Below, in pieces: positions 9,561 to 21,207 of a stretch of DNA of 64,000 nt. Every line of letters begins with the position of its first letter. The first letter of the stretch is position 1. The stretch is from the NCBI GenBank assembly GCA_902728285.1, contig CACVBU010000702.1, positions 507,499 to 571,498 of the forward strand. Direction: 5' to 3'. The DNA is from Clytia hemisphaerica. Its lineage: Eukaryota; Cnidaria; Hydrozoa; Leptothecata; Clytiidae. The notes below the pieces were generated by a model, which did no database searches, was not told the DNA's origin, and saw nothing but the letters and a program-made list of their open reading frames with translations. The position numbers and the translations under genes are program-made.

Positions 9561-10179
9561 TTATTGACCAATGAATTCGAAAATAGTATATACTGCAAGT
9601 TAACCTATATTAATCCATATCTCATTGAAAATAATCAATTGCTCATCAATAAATATCAATTGTTGCCTAACTGATCCCTTCAACTTCATCCCCTTTCTTA
9701 TCGATATTTATAAAAACAATAAAAGATCAGCATACCTTGCCAATTATGCCACTTGAATAACAGTCAACATGGTTAACAAATACTGTAACCATTTCATTGG
9801 AAAGTCTATCAGTCATTTTATTCTGTCTTCTTTTGAAAGAGTATTGAAAATCGACAAAGCAAAAGCTGAGCTGATTGCTCACCAAAAGTTTTGCTGTGTG
9901 GAGACCATGTATAAACAAAGATCATGGAAACTGTTCGGCAAAATATTTGCTTTTCGTTCTGCAAATTACCGCTCTGGATCTAGCCTCAGTGATCTAATTT
10001 TTTATTTGATACTGTAGGAAATATTGCTGGATATTTTGCTTTTGATAACAAATTAAAGGTTTAAAATGCTTTGCTTTTTAAAAAACTTTCGAAATTCTTC
10101 AAATCTTTTATATTTTCCACTACCACGAATTTCAAATTCTTTTATTTGGAGAATAGGCTAAATCAATGATCATGCGCTG
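9561..10179. other. No gene seen
   Basis: AT-rich. The short open frames in both orientations at 9727-10017 lack recognisable domains and splice-supported boundaries. Confidence 0.4.
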
Positions 10180-10349
10180 TGACGTCATAGTTCACGTGCT
10201 CCATGACAAAGTGCATGCGTGCATGTTCAAAACAACACGTCCGAAGCTTCGAAACCCAGGTCGATACATTTGCTGTCTTCCTCTACACACCCCCAGTTGA
10301 AATTCAGTTTGTAATTGAAAACGAAACAGAAAAGTCACATTTGAAAATG
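10180..10349 (+). promoter_or_regulatory. Candidate promoter and first exon (ATG at donor)
   Basis: A perfect CRE, TGACGTCA (10180-10187), lies 6 bp from an E-box CACGTG (10193-10198). About 150 bp downstream, AAAATG is followed at once by the donor GTAAGA (10350-10355), so a start codon would sit at the exon end, as in some ribosomal and small-protein genes. An alternative frame from 10203 runs through the same exon to that donor (MTKCMRACSKQHVRSFETQV...). No downstream coding exon was recognised, so this is a suggestion only. Confidence 0.3.
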
Positions 10350-10355
10350 GTAAGA

Positions 10356-12339
10356 TTCTTTTTATTTTCGTTTGACTTTTTTTGATAAAAAACTGGACAG
10401 TTTGCGTTTACAACCCACGGTATGGTCAGAAAATAGCTCAAACATTTTTGTTTTTTTTGGGCCAACAGCAAAACATTCTTTTGGTCCAAATATTGATGTT
10501 TTATGCTCCAACACGTCTCAACACGAATATACACAGACCAGTTCAGACCATAATATGACCCATATAAACACGCACACAAAACTTTTGAAATTTTCGCCTC
10601 TGAATGAAAACCTAACTTAACCAGGCTGGGGTCGGGACTTTTTCAAGTTCAAAATCCCCAAGGGGTTGTGGTTGTGGGGGTCATATGATGTTTTGCTTTT
10701 CTGCTTCTTTTACACCTTCTTCCCACTATTTTATTTGGATTTTCTAGATTTTTCAATTTTTGATTTGAATTTTTTTTTTAATCTCAAATATAATATATTA
10801 TATTATATTTCCTTAATTCAAAAATCAAAAATTCATTTTTCATTCGCGAGTTAGCTACTGGCGTGATTAAAAAAAACCCGGGAATGTTTTTGACCGCCTG
10901 TCCGCCCGCATGCATTTTTAACACCCGTTGTGACGCGAACAGAGCATTTTTTTGATGACCGCCTAACAACGCCCCCGTTTTTTACTCTCGTTTAATTTCC
11001 GATCTCGGAACGTGCAAAACGCCTGTCCGCTCAATATCCACCCAATATCCACCCAATACGCTTAAATTCACTTTAATTGTCCTTTGACTTTCAAAAAATA
11101 GTATTTATAAAAAATTATGAATTTATAATATTTACAAAAAACAAAAAGTTTGATACTTCATCAGTGAAATATTCAATAAATTCCTAGTTTCAATTTACAG
11201 TGGGCGTTTTTCTAGGGCTTCGTTTATCGTGCAATTTTTGCTTCACACTTTCTCGGCCGCTCGTAATAATTATGCATTGCCAAATTTGGTTCTCCATTGT
11301 CAAGTCAGGATCGATGGTGACGTCACCTAAGCATAAAAAAGAAAGGATTTCGTCAGTTTTATACATATAAAATTTGCGAGATATTCTATTCGCCGCGCGA
11401 GCGCACTTTTCGTAGACTAGTTGGAATACTTTTTTTTACTGGCGGGATTGATGGTAACCATGTAACCATGTTTCAACCAATCGTCCCAAGTTAGAGCAGT
11501 TGACGGTATACACTGCTGGAATAAGATTTCGAAGGATAATAATGTACTAGAATTAAGGTTGAAAAACTTGAAAAAGGAAAAAAAAATGTCTTGACTCAAG
11601 TATAAGAATTAACTATTTTTTCCCCTCCTTAGTTTGGTTTGGTTACTTTGTTTTACGATTTTCTTTTCTATGTGTATTATATCTAACCTTCATCATTGTG
11701 GTCTTTCTATCACTTTAGGTTTAAGTAAGTAATGATTTTTTGATCCACACAATCTTTGGCTTTTCATGTTTGATTGAATAAATAATTAGATGGTGCTTGC
11801 AGGCAAGAATTTTAAATCCTTTGAATCACTTACCACTTAGTCTAATCCAAACTTTCAATCCAATGTTAAGCACTGTTTATCAGAATAGCCCCCTCCCATT
11901 AATTTTCATTAAAAAGAACTTTTTTGTCTAATTCAAAGTTTGGTCATTTTATATTAATGCCTTTGACAGATGAAATCTCAATAAAGTAGTGAAATTCAAT
12001 TTTGATTTCTGACTGTTTGGTAAATGTTCGAACCAATTTAATCTTAACATTTTTCTTTGCTATCTTTNGCCAAAAAATAAAGTGTTTCTAGAAAACTCAA
12101 ACCATTGCCCTCCACCGTAACATTTTCATTTAAAACAAGTGATACTTTTGTGGACCTACTTGGTTATGCATTTAACACATTTATAATTGATATCTACGTG
12201 ACGTGACCATTAAACAATCATTCAGAACACAAATAGTGACGATCTATTAAAATTAGTCGTTTGTTTCTTATAAAAAACGTTTAGAGACCAAAATTTCATA
12301 CTCTTGAAATATCCTTTCATATTCTAGATTTCGTGAGCA
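10356..12339. other. No gene seen (2 kb)
   Basis: Mostly AT-rich sequence with poly-T runs and a TATAATATATTATATTATAT tract near 10789-10808. A GC-richer patch at 10870-11045 contains repeated CGCCTGTCCGC and CCACCCAATATCC motifs. One unresolved base is in the line at 12061. No splice-supported exon found. Confidence 0.4.
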
Positions 12340-12780
12340 AAAAAACATCTATCTCATCAAAAAATTGAGTAATTTGACTAAGAACATTGATGTATGCTTA
12401 TTAATAGTGATTCTTACAGATAAACATGCGTTTTTTGAGCCAACAAATCTTTTTTGCAAAAATCTGCTTCAGCCATCTTTTACCTACTTTCATGCAAAAA
12501 ATCAGAAAAAATTAATGATCCAATTTTTCACAAAGTCCAAAAAAACAGTTTTTAGCTGTTTTTTGGCCAAAATTTGCCCCAAAATATTTTTTTTCGAAAA
12601 TCTGGCTCCGTCACATTTTGGCCAATACCATTTTTCACCTTTGTACCAAAAATAAAAAGATTCCTATGATTCAATCCTGAGAAAAGTTGGTAACAGACGA
12701 ACAAACGGACGGACGGACGGACGAACGAACGAACACAGGTTAATTTATAGGACCTCCGCCCCAACGGGGTAGGTCCAAAA
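12340..12780 (+). repeat. Dispersed repeat family R1, copy A
   Basis: About 440 bp sharing a block order with copies near 18.5, 19.4, 19.9 and 41.0 kb: AAAAATTGAGTAATTTG, CTGCTTCAGCCATCTTTTA, CAAAAAATCAGAAAAAATTA, CTGGCTCCGTCACATT, then a GACGGACG/AACGAACG microsatellite and a GGTCCAAAAA end. The 3' end forms a hairpin, GGACCT..CCCC..GGGG..AGGTCC (12750-12775). The internal CAAAAAATCAGAAAAA block can occur twice per copy. The class is unknown; a hairpin 3' end would fit a SINE or a Helitron-like tail, but the Helitron CTRR end is absent. Confidence 0.65.
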
Positions 12781-12910
12781 ATGGCAAGTATAACAAGAAT
12801 TAGTGCTCATTTAAATTGAATGGACTTTTTTAAGTAATGATCAAATCTTTTACATTTACCGTTTCCTGATATCTCTGCCGGTTTGAGGTCGACAGATGCA
12901 ACAGTACTAT

Positions 12911-14441
12911 TCAGCCATTTTCGTCATTGTCGTTGTCAGATACGGCACCAACGTTGCTGGCTCCGCTTTCATGATGTCCGTAGGGGATGATGTCCTTTTT
13001 GGAAGGACATTTTGGTTTGTATTTTAAGTACGCCCTCTCGTGTATCTCCTGGATCAACATCACATTCTCGCGGTCAACATCGCCACTTCATCGGTTTCTT
13101 TCTATGGTTAGGTTAAAAGCAAAACAGATTTTATTAGATATATTGAATTTTAACACCTAAATTAATAAAGGGAAAAAAATTCCGAGATCATTTCAAAAAA
13201 GAATTTAGTGAAAAAGTCAGAGTAATTTATCCTTACAGGGACTATTTTGAATTGCCAAAACAGGCGTCGAATCAAGTGGATAAATGCTGCAGTTTCTAAA
13301 ACCACCAACTAAAGAACCTGCTTTCAATTTCCCATGCAGCTTGAACAGCATTGGTGAAAATTCTTGTTTCGGAATCGGACCTGGTGGATTCTACAATGAA
13401 AGAAAAGAAATTCAGATTAAAACAAGAAATATACCAAATATAGCAAACCCATACCCATATTCTGTATAAGCAGCTCTAGCATTTTGAGCTCACATTCTGG
13501 GTAGTTTGATACCAATATTATACCGCCTTTAGGTGTATCAGATCAAGGGCTATCATGTCCCAAAGTTACATTATCTAAAAGAATTCCCTTTAATAGATAG
13601 CAATAAAATAAATTATAAGAATGGATAGTTTCATTTTATCTAAATTTGGTTAAGTAAGAAAACCGATCAGGATCAAGAATAAAAGCCCTGTCCAAAATCC
13701 AATAGCAAAAATAAACTTGTCAGCCTTTATTATGATAGGGACCCTCACATAACACAAGTAAGTCAGCTTTTTTTAAGGGTTTTCGAGTTATTAACACAAG
13801 TAGTCAAATTTTAACCTCAGTTCACCCCTCGGTAAGAATCTTTTTCCGTTCAATCTTAAGACCACGGAGAACGGCACAGTCAAGTGGTTGAGCCATGTGG
13901 GTTGCGTTTGGCGGGAGCGCAATAAAAAGTATATTCCGCTTAACTCATTCCTGGAAAAGAAGTATTTGGGTCATAAAAAATTGAGTATAGTATCCCTTAA
14001 CTTCTTTAATACAGCTGGTGTAATCTGTGTCCTGGACGATTTTTAAGGCTGCCAATAACCAAAATTGGCATGCTTCTCGTAAGTTTATCGACATTAAAAG
14101 AAACTTTGCAACAAACCCAAACAAGACAATACATCGCATTTGAAGCTGATACATAGCCGTTTCCAAAAAGTTCGCTTACTTCGGCATTGAAGGAGATGAT
14201 AATGGGACAAACTTTTTCGAAAGGGTCTTATTGTGAATTTTAGAAAATGATCGGTCCTCAGTTCAAATTTTTACTGCAGTCTTATCGTTGTAAAGATGGC
14301 TGGCATCAAATCCCTAGTTATGTCAACAAGATAAGGTTTGATACATACCTTAAGTACTTCTACGAGAGAGAAATGAGCTCCTAGGTTGTCTCCGATCAAG
14401 AAAGCAGGTTTGCTGTCATTGTATACGTGTTGTAAAAGCAC
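12911..14441 (-). pseudogene. pogo/jerky-like DDE transposase relic, spliced
   Basis: Minus-strand exons with conserved DDE_1 motifs. Exon 14441-14349 (CAG acceptor, GTATGT donor) reads VLLQHVYNDSKPAFLIGDNL followed by GAHFS, carrying the catalytic D of the DNxxxH motif. Exon 13950-13826 carries ILFIALPPNATHMAQPLD, matching the LPPNxTHxxQPLD block with its acid, but has an in-frame TGA five residues upstream (a likely CGA to TGA change). Exon 13390-13237 (TTGTAG acceptor, GTAAGG donor) reads PIPKQEFSPMLFKL then GGFRNCSIYPLD, the usual segment after the catalytic core. A polar tail (13107-12911) ends DNDNDENG. The first catalytic region was not found. Nonfunctional. Confidence 0.65.
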
Positions 14442-16197
14442 CTGAATGCACAATATTATTTGTTCTCGGATAAGTGCTTTGTATTCTAGTAAAATTATAC
14501 AGCTCTGCCTTTTTCAAGTTAATGGAAACAGTTACTCCGAAAACCTTACTATTTTTTGTAAGTAGAAGAACAAGCAGCGGTTTTCTGGTTTAACGACACA
14601 GTTTTAGATACATTCTAAGATGGGAAATAAACTCTGAAATAAGTTAACAGCGTGGCTCGGAAAAGAGACCTGAGAAAAGACAAATAAAATTGAAGAATGA
14701 AAATGATGTAAATGCTTACATGAAAAAAAACAATGTTCGAGCGCTTAGCCATCGCACAATCCTGAATCAGTAGATTCGAACTCAGTGCCTTTTGGTGCAC
14801 CTATCGTCCAATGACCATATACATGTGCCGAATTGTAAATGACCATGGGTGGGAGCAACTTCCCAGACGCATTACCACAATACATTACACTAAAAACAAC
14901 AAAGTATACGTTAGGTGTTCAAACTTTCGATGACGCAACAGTGTTTAACATATTCCAATTTTGGTCCCCACTGAATTTTCTGACTAGAAAACAATGAAAA
15001 CAATGGAGTTCAAATATCCAGCCATAAAAAACATAGAAGTAAAATTCCCATCAAGTTTTGGTCCGTTATTTTTATCCCCACTTTCATATCAGACACATAC
15101 TTCATATCAGAACTTTTAAACAAAAAGGGACAGTTTTTTCACCTACCACGCTGATGGAGGGTACCGCCCTTAAGGGTACCTTTTTTGGACTTTCAAAGTC
15201 CTGCTAAGGGTCGGAAAAATCAGAAAATCAAATTTCAGTCCCACTAAGGGTCGGAAAAATTGGAAACTTTCAACTTTTTACCCCCTGAAAGATAGAAATT
15301 TGGTCAAAATTGGTCAAATTTGTCCCTTGATTTCCCTGATAGAGAAAATAGTAAGGGCTAAAACTCTTTCTGGTGAATCTAGGCTACCTATGAATTTCTT
15401 CCCTGAGTATGGTTCTTTTGAAAAATTTTATTGCTTCGTGAAAAAATGCAATTTTAGCTATTTACCCCTTGCACACCCCGACCAAGAGAAAGGTTATCCC
15501 TGACTGTCAAGATCTATTTATCATTTTAGCTAAGTAATTCAAAGAAATAATTTTGCGGTGGAATAATGTCGGATTTTTTATACAAAATTTGAAATACAGG
15601 CGGCAAGCAGCTCTTTAAAAAGACATAAATATAGACGCCAATGACACACGACTAAGTAAAATATACCTAAAAAAAGCCCCATTTTTTCGCGTCAACCTTT
15701 TCCTCTTCTCAATGTTGCCAATAAGTTCAATCTTGACCAAAGTTATTTTCCAATTTATTTATTTTTCTCTAAAATCGAATGGAAGTCGTGTTGGTATTAA
15801 CTTTCACATCCAATTACTGTTCATTTTACATCAGCTCACTTTTTTTTTTATAGACCAGTAATTTTGTTGAGGCTCGGATGTCTTATTTTGGACACTTCGA
15901 CCTCAAATTGTTCTTATCTGTGATTTTTAGGGCAAATTGGGGGTTTTTTGGGTTTGAACCCTAATTTCATTAATTTGGCCCTTATTTTACCCTAAACTCA
16001 GCAACTCCGGCTCAGAGTGTCGTAAATTGTCTGATTTTTGGCATTTTTGAGCCTCATTGTTCTATAAAATTGTTCTATAAAAAAAAAAGTGTAATTTTTT
16101 GATGAAAAACCTATAGAAGCAGATAATCCGGCAGAAAACTCCCACCCCACAGACAGAGATGGTATAAAGTAACGTATTCAGAACATTTCAAGGCCTT
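14442..16197. other. No gene seen (1.7 kb)
   Basis: Contains a duplicated CTAAGGGTCGGAAAAAT phrase (about 15206 and 15246), a GGTACCGCCCTTAAGGGTACC near-palindrome (15161-15181), and a stretch (15055-15085) resembling 49955-49985 (AGTTTTGGT..GTTATT..TATCCCCAC). A further relative lies near 17340. These look like decayed repeats. Upstream exons of the minus-strand transposase were sought and not recognised. Confidence 0.4.
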
Positions 16198-16520
16198 TAC
16201 GCCGTGTCAATTCAGCAGACTTAAATTCATTTTTCGAAATTGACTTAAGACATAACCCCTATTTCAGCATACCGCTTTCAGCGGTCTCAAGTCCAAGAAT
16301 CAATGGGAAAGGGTTATTTTGCAATTCAAAAAAATAAAATTAATGTTCCATAATGTATCACCCATAAACAGCCTAAGTCCTAAATTTTAGTGCAAATTTT
16401 ATTTTCTATGAAGCATTGACATGAAATGTGTAGCCTTAAGTCCAACACATCTCAACCTTTAAAGTCAATGATCTCAAAATGGAAAAAATGGACTTAAGGC
16501 TGTCTTGAATTGACACGACG
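16198..16520. repeat. Possible TIR element (CGTGTCAATTCA ends)
   Basis: CGTGTCAATTCA at about 16203-16214 is inverted at 16506-16518 (TGAATTGACACG), with weaker similarity inward around AGACTTAA/TTAAGGCTGTCT. No duplication or ORF seen; possibly a short MITE. Confidence 0.4.
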
Positions 16521-16545
16521 ATTTAAGCTCGAAAATGACGAAAAA

Positions 16546-17421
16546 ATAAAAGCAGCCGAACCTCAGCCAAAATTTAAGTTTCCTTATAAAGCAGCCTGCA
16601 AGGCATTGAATGCAAATGGAAAATTAGAAAATAGGTGAAATGCCCAATCACGCCCCGTAGTACCTTAAAATTTTTCTTATCCCTCCCTCTCCTCCCCCGA
16701 GGATCATGCTTTCCTTGAAAATTGAAATTGGTCAGAATCCCGCTAAGCTTGAAATTCAATTGACCGACCGCTGCGATGGAGTGTCGTTTAGAGAGTGGAG
16801 ATGATGAGAGAAGTGCTGCTATTTATAAATCATATATCGTCGCAGAGGTCTCCGTACGGGAAACTTTTTTATCAAAAAGGCAATGCGCACAGAGTGTACT
16901 ACGGACGATAAACGTGAGATACACTCTGGTACAGGAGACTGCTCATCTAACGTTTCTAGACCATCTAAAAAGAACGACAAATTATTAAAAAGCGACAAAA
17001 AGAACGGCAAATTTCATATTTCGCCGTTCGCATCTCCGACCGACCAGATTCATTCTTCTTTGCTCATCACGGGAATTAACTGCATGTGGTTTGAAAGAAC
17101 GGCAAGTTACGCATGCGTACAAGTCTCTATTTGGACGAGCTGGAAACATTACATGAACTAACTCACAGAGTACACTAAGCTATGCGGTGGGATCCCCACG
17201 CTACTGGAAAATTTACCAATACCCTACAATTTCAGCCTAAAAAATTTACTTTGTTCTCATCCCCATTCAATGGAAAAATTACACTCCAAACCAACCCCTA
17301 CTGTACTGGGTTTTTTAACAATGATTTTTGATCGTTAGAATTTTTATCCCCACTGTTTGGAGAAGTTCCACCGGGGCTATGAGGTGTGACTAAATTTTGG
17401 CTGAGGTTCGGCTGTTTTTAT
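16546..17421. repeat. 876-bp interval bounded by 31-bp inverted repeats
   Basis: ATAAAAGCAGCCGAACCTCA (16546, 31 bp in all) is repeated inverted at 17391-17421 with one mismatch. The inner part includes a short palindrome-prone stretch and a GAACGACAAATTATTAAAAA phrase at about 16971 that recurs in related form at 26490-26540. No transposase-like ORF; small frames at 16776-17161 look incidental. Confidence 0.55.
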
Positions 17422-17616
17422 TCTCTTTTTGTTTAACTCTCTAAGTGCCACCATCGATGGTGCCACGGTCATTTTTTATAAGTTTTTTAAAGCAAATATG
17501 GCTAGTTCAATCTTTAAAGGCCTATATCTCCAGATCTAGAAGGAGTTAGAAGCTTTTTCATTGCTCGTTGGATAGCTTAAAGTCTCCTCCTTCTTTTAAA
17601 CGCCTTCGCTGCGCGG

Positions 17617-18230
17617 ACCTGCCTCAGGCAAATTAAGGCCTGTCCAGATTTTTCAAACTTACGTTAATTTTTTATCACCGTTTCCACTTGTCATAGCATA
17701 TCACTTCATACATCGAAAGAAGCGTATTGGAGTGTAGATCACTGGAATTGCTGTGCCATAATTATTTTTTTCACCCAAAAAAAGATATTAGGCAAAAACC
17801 AAAAAATGCTGACGTCAGCAAAACTTGTTTTTGGAATAACTCCAGTTTGGCTTATGGTAAAAACACGTCAACACTTTATTGCAAAATTTCGTATTTTGCT
17901 GATTTCTGCTGACGTCAGCAAAATTTGCAAAAAAGATTATGCAAAAATGTTCCTATTATTGATATGCAACTTTTGTCCAAATTTCATGTTTATACCATAA
18001 GCCAAACTGGAGTTATTCAAAAAACAAGTTTTGCTGACGTCAGCATTTTTTGGTTTTTGTCTAATATCTTTTTCTGGGTGAAAAAATTAATTATGGCACA
18101 GCTATTCCAGTGATCTACACTCCCAATAGGCTTCTTTCGATGTATGAAGTGATATGCTATGACAAGTGGAAACGGTGAAAAAAAATTAGGGTAAATTTGG
18201 ACGTGCCTTAATTTGTCTGAGGCATGAATG
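17617..18230. mobile_element. ~610-bp palindromic element with CRE sites
   Basis: The two arms are near-perfect inverses: TCTGAGGCA-type ends, CCACTTGTCATAGCATATCA at 17686 against 18147-18166, and TGTAGATCACTGGAATTGCT against 18102-18121. A ~90-nt unpaired centre remains. Each arm carries TGCTGACGTCAGCA, and a third GCTGACGTCAGC lies at 17909, giving three TGACGTCA palindromes. No real ORF; frames read through it are artefacts of symmetry. Confidence 0.8.
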
Positions 18231-18464
18231 ATAGAAAGGTGCCCAGTTGTAAAACTTCGAACTAATTCGCTGGAAGACAGAATCAAGTAAAGCAGGGCAA
18301 ATTTTGAGGTTCTTGGATCACTTGTTGACCAAAAATGGTCAAAAATCTTAAAAAAGTGGATTTTTGTCAAACTTTTGCATTTTTTTTGACTTTTTAGCTT
18401 CAAATCTCGCTGTTTATAATTACAATCAAGGTCATAATATTTGAGACCAGAATCCTCGATATAT

Positions 18465-18665
18465 TTCGATGAAAAATCGATAAATTTACCTTATGAATAA
18501 AGATAAATTTTCGAGGCGGAAATTGTTTGTTGTGAAAATTTGTTTCAGTCATCTTTACCAATGATGGCACCCTACTCATGCAAAAAAATCAGGAAAAGTC
18601 ATTTATCCAGTTTTCAACAAAGCCCTAACAAGCTAGTAGATGCTGAATGGACCTACCTGACGATG
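18465..18665 (+). repeat. Repeat R1, truncated copy B
   Basis: Shares the blocks TTTCAGTCATCTTTACCAATGATG, CATGCAAAAAAATCAGGAAAA and ATTTATCCAGTTTTCAACAAAG with copies A and E, but lacks the 3' hairpin end. Confidence 0.5.
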
Positions 18666-18680
18666 AAAGTTAGATAGCAA

Positions 18681-18791
18681 TAAGGAGAAAAATGAAAACA
18701 ATCAGTCAGATTGTTGACGTGTTTTTACCATAAGCCAAACTGGAGTTATTAATTATTTAAACTGGAGAAAAATGAAAACAATCAGTCAGAA
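18681..18791 (+). repeat. 27-bp direct repeats around a palindrome fragment
   Basis: GGAGAAAAATGAAAACAATC...AGA occurs at 18681-18707 and 18764-18790. Between them is a ~55-bp piece (ACGTGTTTTTACCATAAGCC..) identical to the inverse of part of the 17617-18230 element arm (around 17832-17865). It may mark a templated insertion or an element excision scar. Confidence 0.6.
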
Positions 18792-19439
18792 AATATTGCG
18801 TTTAGCGAAAATGCATAACCATGAACACATAAACGACTGGACGTCTATCCTCTCTTGTGTTTTTGAGGCGATTTTCGTTGCCGCCTGTATTTCAAAATTG
18901 GTATAAAAAAATCCGACACTATTCCGTCACAATTTTATTTCTTTGAATTACTTAGGTAAAAGGATTGATAGAGCTTGAACATTACTCGTAATTCACAAAA
19001 GAATTATTCTCAAATTATTAAGTTTGAAAAATATTTTATCAACATTTTTTAACACTGAATTGCAAAATTTCTGCGTTAAACTGCGTATATACTTTTGAAT
19101 CGCTTTTGTCACTCTAAGTTTTGACTTTGTTAGCTAGGTTTTACCAAGAGGTATATCATCATAATCTATTGTTTCGTTTTATGTTTTTAGGCGGTAACGA
19201 AGCTAGCAGGCTTTCTACAAAAAAATACAAAGGAGATGGATGTCAAGTCGTTTATATGTTCATGGCATAACGCATAAAATTTCATCATTGATTGTTGATG
19301 GGGGGGGAGAGGGAAGGGGAGTAGAGAAAAAAGAAATAGAAAGTTCCGGTTAAAATCAGTTTTATTGACAATTGAATCATGCTTGATGGCATTAATCAAT
19401 AATGTTTTGTATGAAAAAAAAAACAAAGAAATATAAGGA
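18792..19439. other. No gene seen
   Basis: AT-rich sequence with a poly-G tract at 19301-19308. The minus-strand frame at 19187-19519 lacks any domain. Confidence 0.35.
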
Positions 19440-19795
19440 AAAAGTCTAATGAAAATCTGCAAGAACGACGATTTCTGGCATTTTTTCTCAAAAATCCGAC
19501 TCAGCAACATTTTGTGCATTGCTACTAATACGCATCTTTGTGCAAAATATCAGAAAAAACTAATGATTGAAATCTCGAGAAAATGCCAAAAACGGTTTTC
19601 CGGCATTTTCGGCCGGAAATTATTTTTACCGAAAATCTGGCTTCGTCACTTATTAGGAATCACCGTTTTGTATCACTGTGCAAAAAATCAGAAAAAACTA
19701 ATGAGCCAATTCCGAGAAAAGCTGGTAACAAACGAACAAACGAACGGACGAACATAGGTCAATTTAAAGGACCACCGAGGTAAGTCCAAAAAACC
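19440..19795 (+). repeat. Repeat R1, copy C
   Basis: Contains two internal CAGAAAAAACTAATGA blocks (19552, 19690), CTGGCTTCGTCAC, an AACGAACAAACGAACGGACG microsatellite and a 3' hairpin-like GGACCACCGAGGTAAGTCCAAAA end. Confidence 0.6.
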
Positions 19796-20285
19796 TTTTT
19801 AAGCTTTTTTTGGCTTGAATTTGGCCCACCCCCAAATTTCTTTTTCCGTAAGTCGGGCTCCGTCACATTCGAGGGTTTATAGTTATACACCGTTGTGCAA
19901 ATAATCATGAAAAATAAGCCTATACGAGCAAAAATACATCTCATCAAAACATTGAGTAAATTGGCTAAGAACATTGACGTGAGTTTATTAATAGCAATTC
20001 TTAGATTAATTTTTTGAGCCGAAAAAGTCTTTTTGTGAAAATCTGCTTCAGCCATCTTTTACTAATTAATTTCATACAAAAAATCTGAAAAAATTAATGA
20101 TCCAATATTTCATAACGTCCAAAAAATCATTTTTTTAGCCGTTTTTACCCAAAAACTTTTTTCCGGAAATGGGGCTCCGATACATTCGAGAGTTTATAGT
20201 TATGAAACTTTGTGCAAAAAATCAGAAAAATTAATTGAGCCTCGAGAAAAGCTTGTAACTAACCAACTAACTAGGTCCAAAAAAT
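19796..20285 (+). repeat. Repeat R1, copy D
   Basis: Immediately follows copy C. It carries CATCTCATCAAAACATTGAG, CTGCTTCAGCCATCTTTTAC, CAATATTTCATAACGTCCAA and an ACTAACTAGGTCCAAAA end. The head-to-tail placement with copy C suggests tandem insertion or unequal duplication. Confidence 0.6.
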
Positions 20286-20773
20286 CTTAACACAGAAGAA
20301 TTCACGCTGAAGAAGGTACTTATTAGAAATTATTATGGAAAGGTATTCTGCTGTAAAAACTATTTAAAACAATAAATCTATGTTGCCAGAAAATTGATCA
20401 GCAAATTCTAAGATCTAAAAAATATAAAAATCTGATATTGAATTAAAAATTCTAAGATCTAAAACATACATAAAAAATTGATATAAAATTAAAATCAAAG
20501 CTTTAAAGTAGGCTTCTAACAGCAAAAAAAATATTGAAGTTTAAAACTGAGGGCTCCGACATATAGTAAAGTAAAACGACGCGCTTGTTTATTTGAAAGG
20601 AGAGAGCCCGGAAAAGCTTATCAGGACGAGCTAAAAGATTTTTGAAACAACTTTTCCCTTTCATGGCTAAATCTAGCGTAATACAGGTCATTCTTTGTCT
20701 TTCAGACGAAATTAATATTTACCGTTGTGAATTATTATGTGAATTAAAATCTGATCAAATTTCAACAAGCAAT

Positions 20774-21207
20774 ATGCCAAAAACATCCTTAAAAGAATTG
20801 TTTGGCGGTACAAAGACGTCCCGAGAAAATCCGACAGTGAAATCATTATTGGCGAATGAACCATAGTGAATTTTTATTTGTCGTGTATAAAATGTATTTT
20901 TCTGACTGATCTACGCAGCAAAACCATGACATAATATATATTTTCTGTTAGGCCAACTATTCCTGAATCTAAAAGGGTAAAAATTGCGATGAAAAAGATA
21001 AATGAAGAAGAAAATTAAGACTTTTGCGAAGAAGAGTATTTCAACTTTGAGGACCTTATTTTCGGCGAAGAAACAACATTTTCAAACAATCTTCGCGTTA
21101 GATACACCTTTTGCCGAACAAAAACTACAATCATGGACAAAAAATTGAGACAAAGGGGATTTCCCTGCGAAATTTTAAACATCACAAATGATTTTAAAGC
21201 GCGTTAA
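20774..21207 (+). pseudogene. Possible two-exon coding relic, unrecognised
   Basis: A frame with coding look (MPKTSLKELFGGTKTS..) ends near 20863. After a TTCTGTTAG acceptor at about 20950, a second frame reads PTIPESKRVKIAMKKINEEE, has one TAA, then continues EEYFNFEDLIFGEETTFSNN and stops at 21207. Acidic and basic clusters are visible, with no known domain. Not assigned to a family. Confidence 0.25.

Noticed and set aside
12750..12780. Helitron 3' end
   Set aside because: A hairpin is present but no CTRR terminus or A|T insertion site was seen.
18017..18403. 128-codon minus-strand ORF
   Set aside because: Runs through the CRE palindrome into flanking DNA; its N-terminal text is mirrored in other frames of the palindrome.
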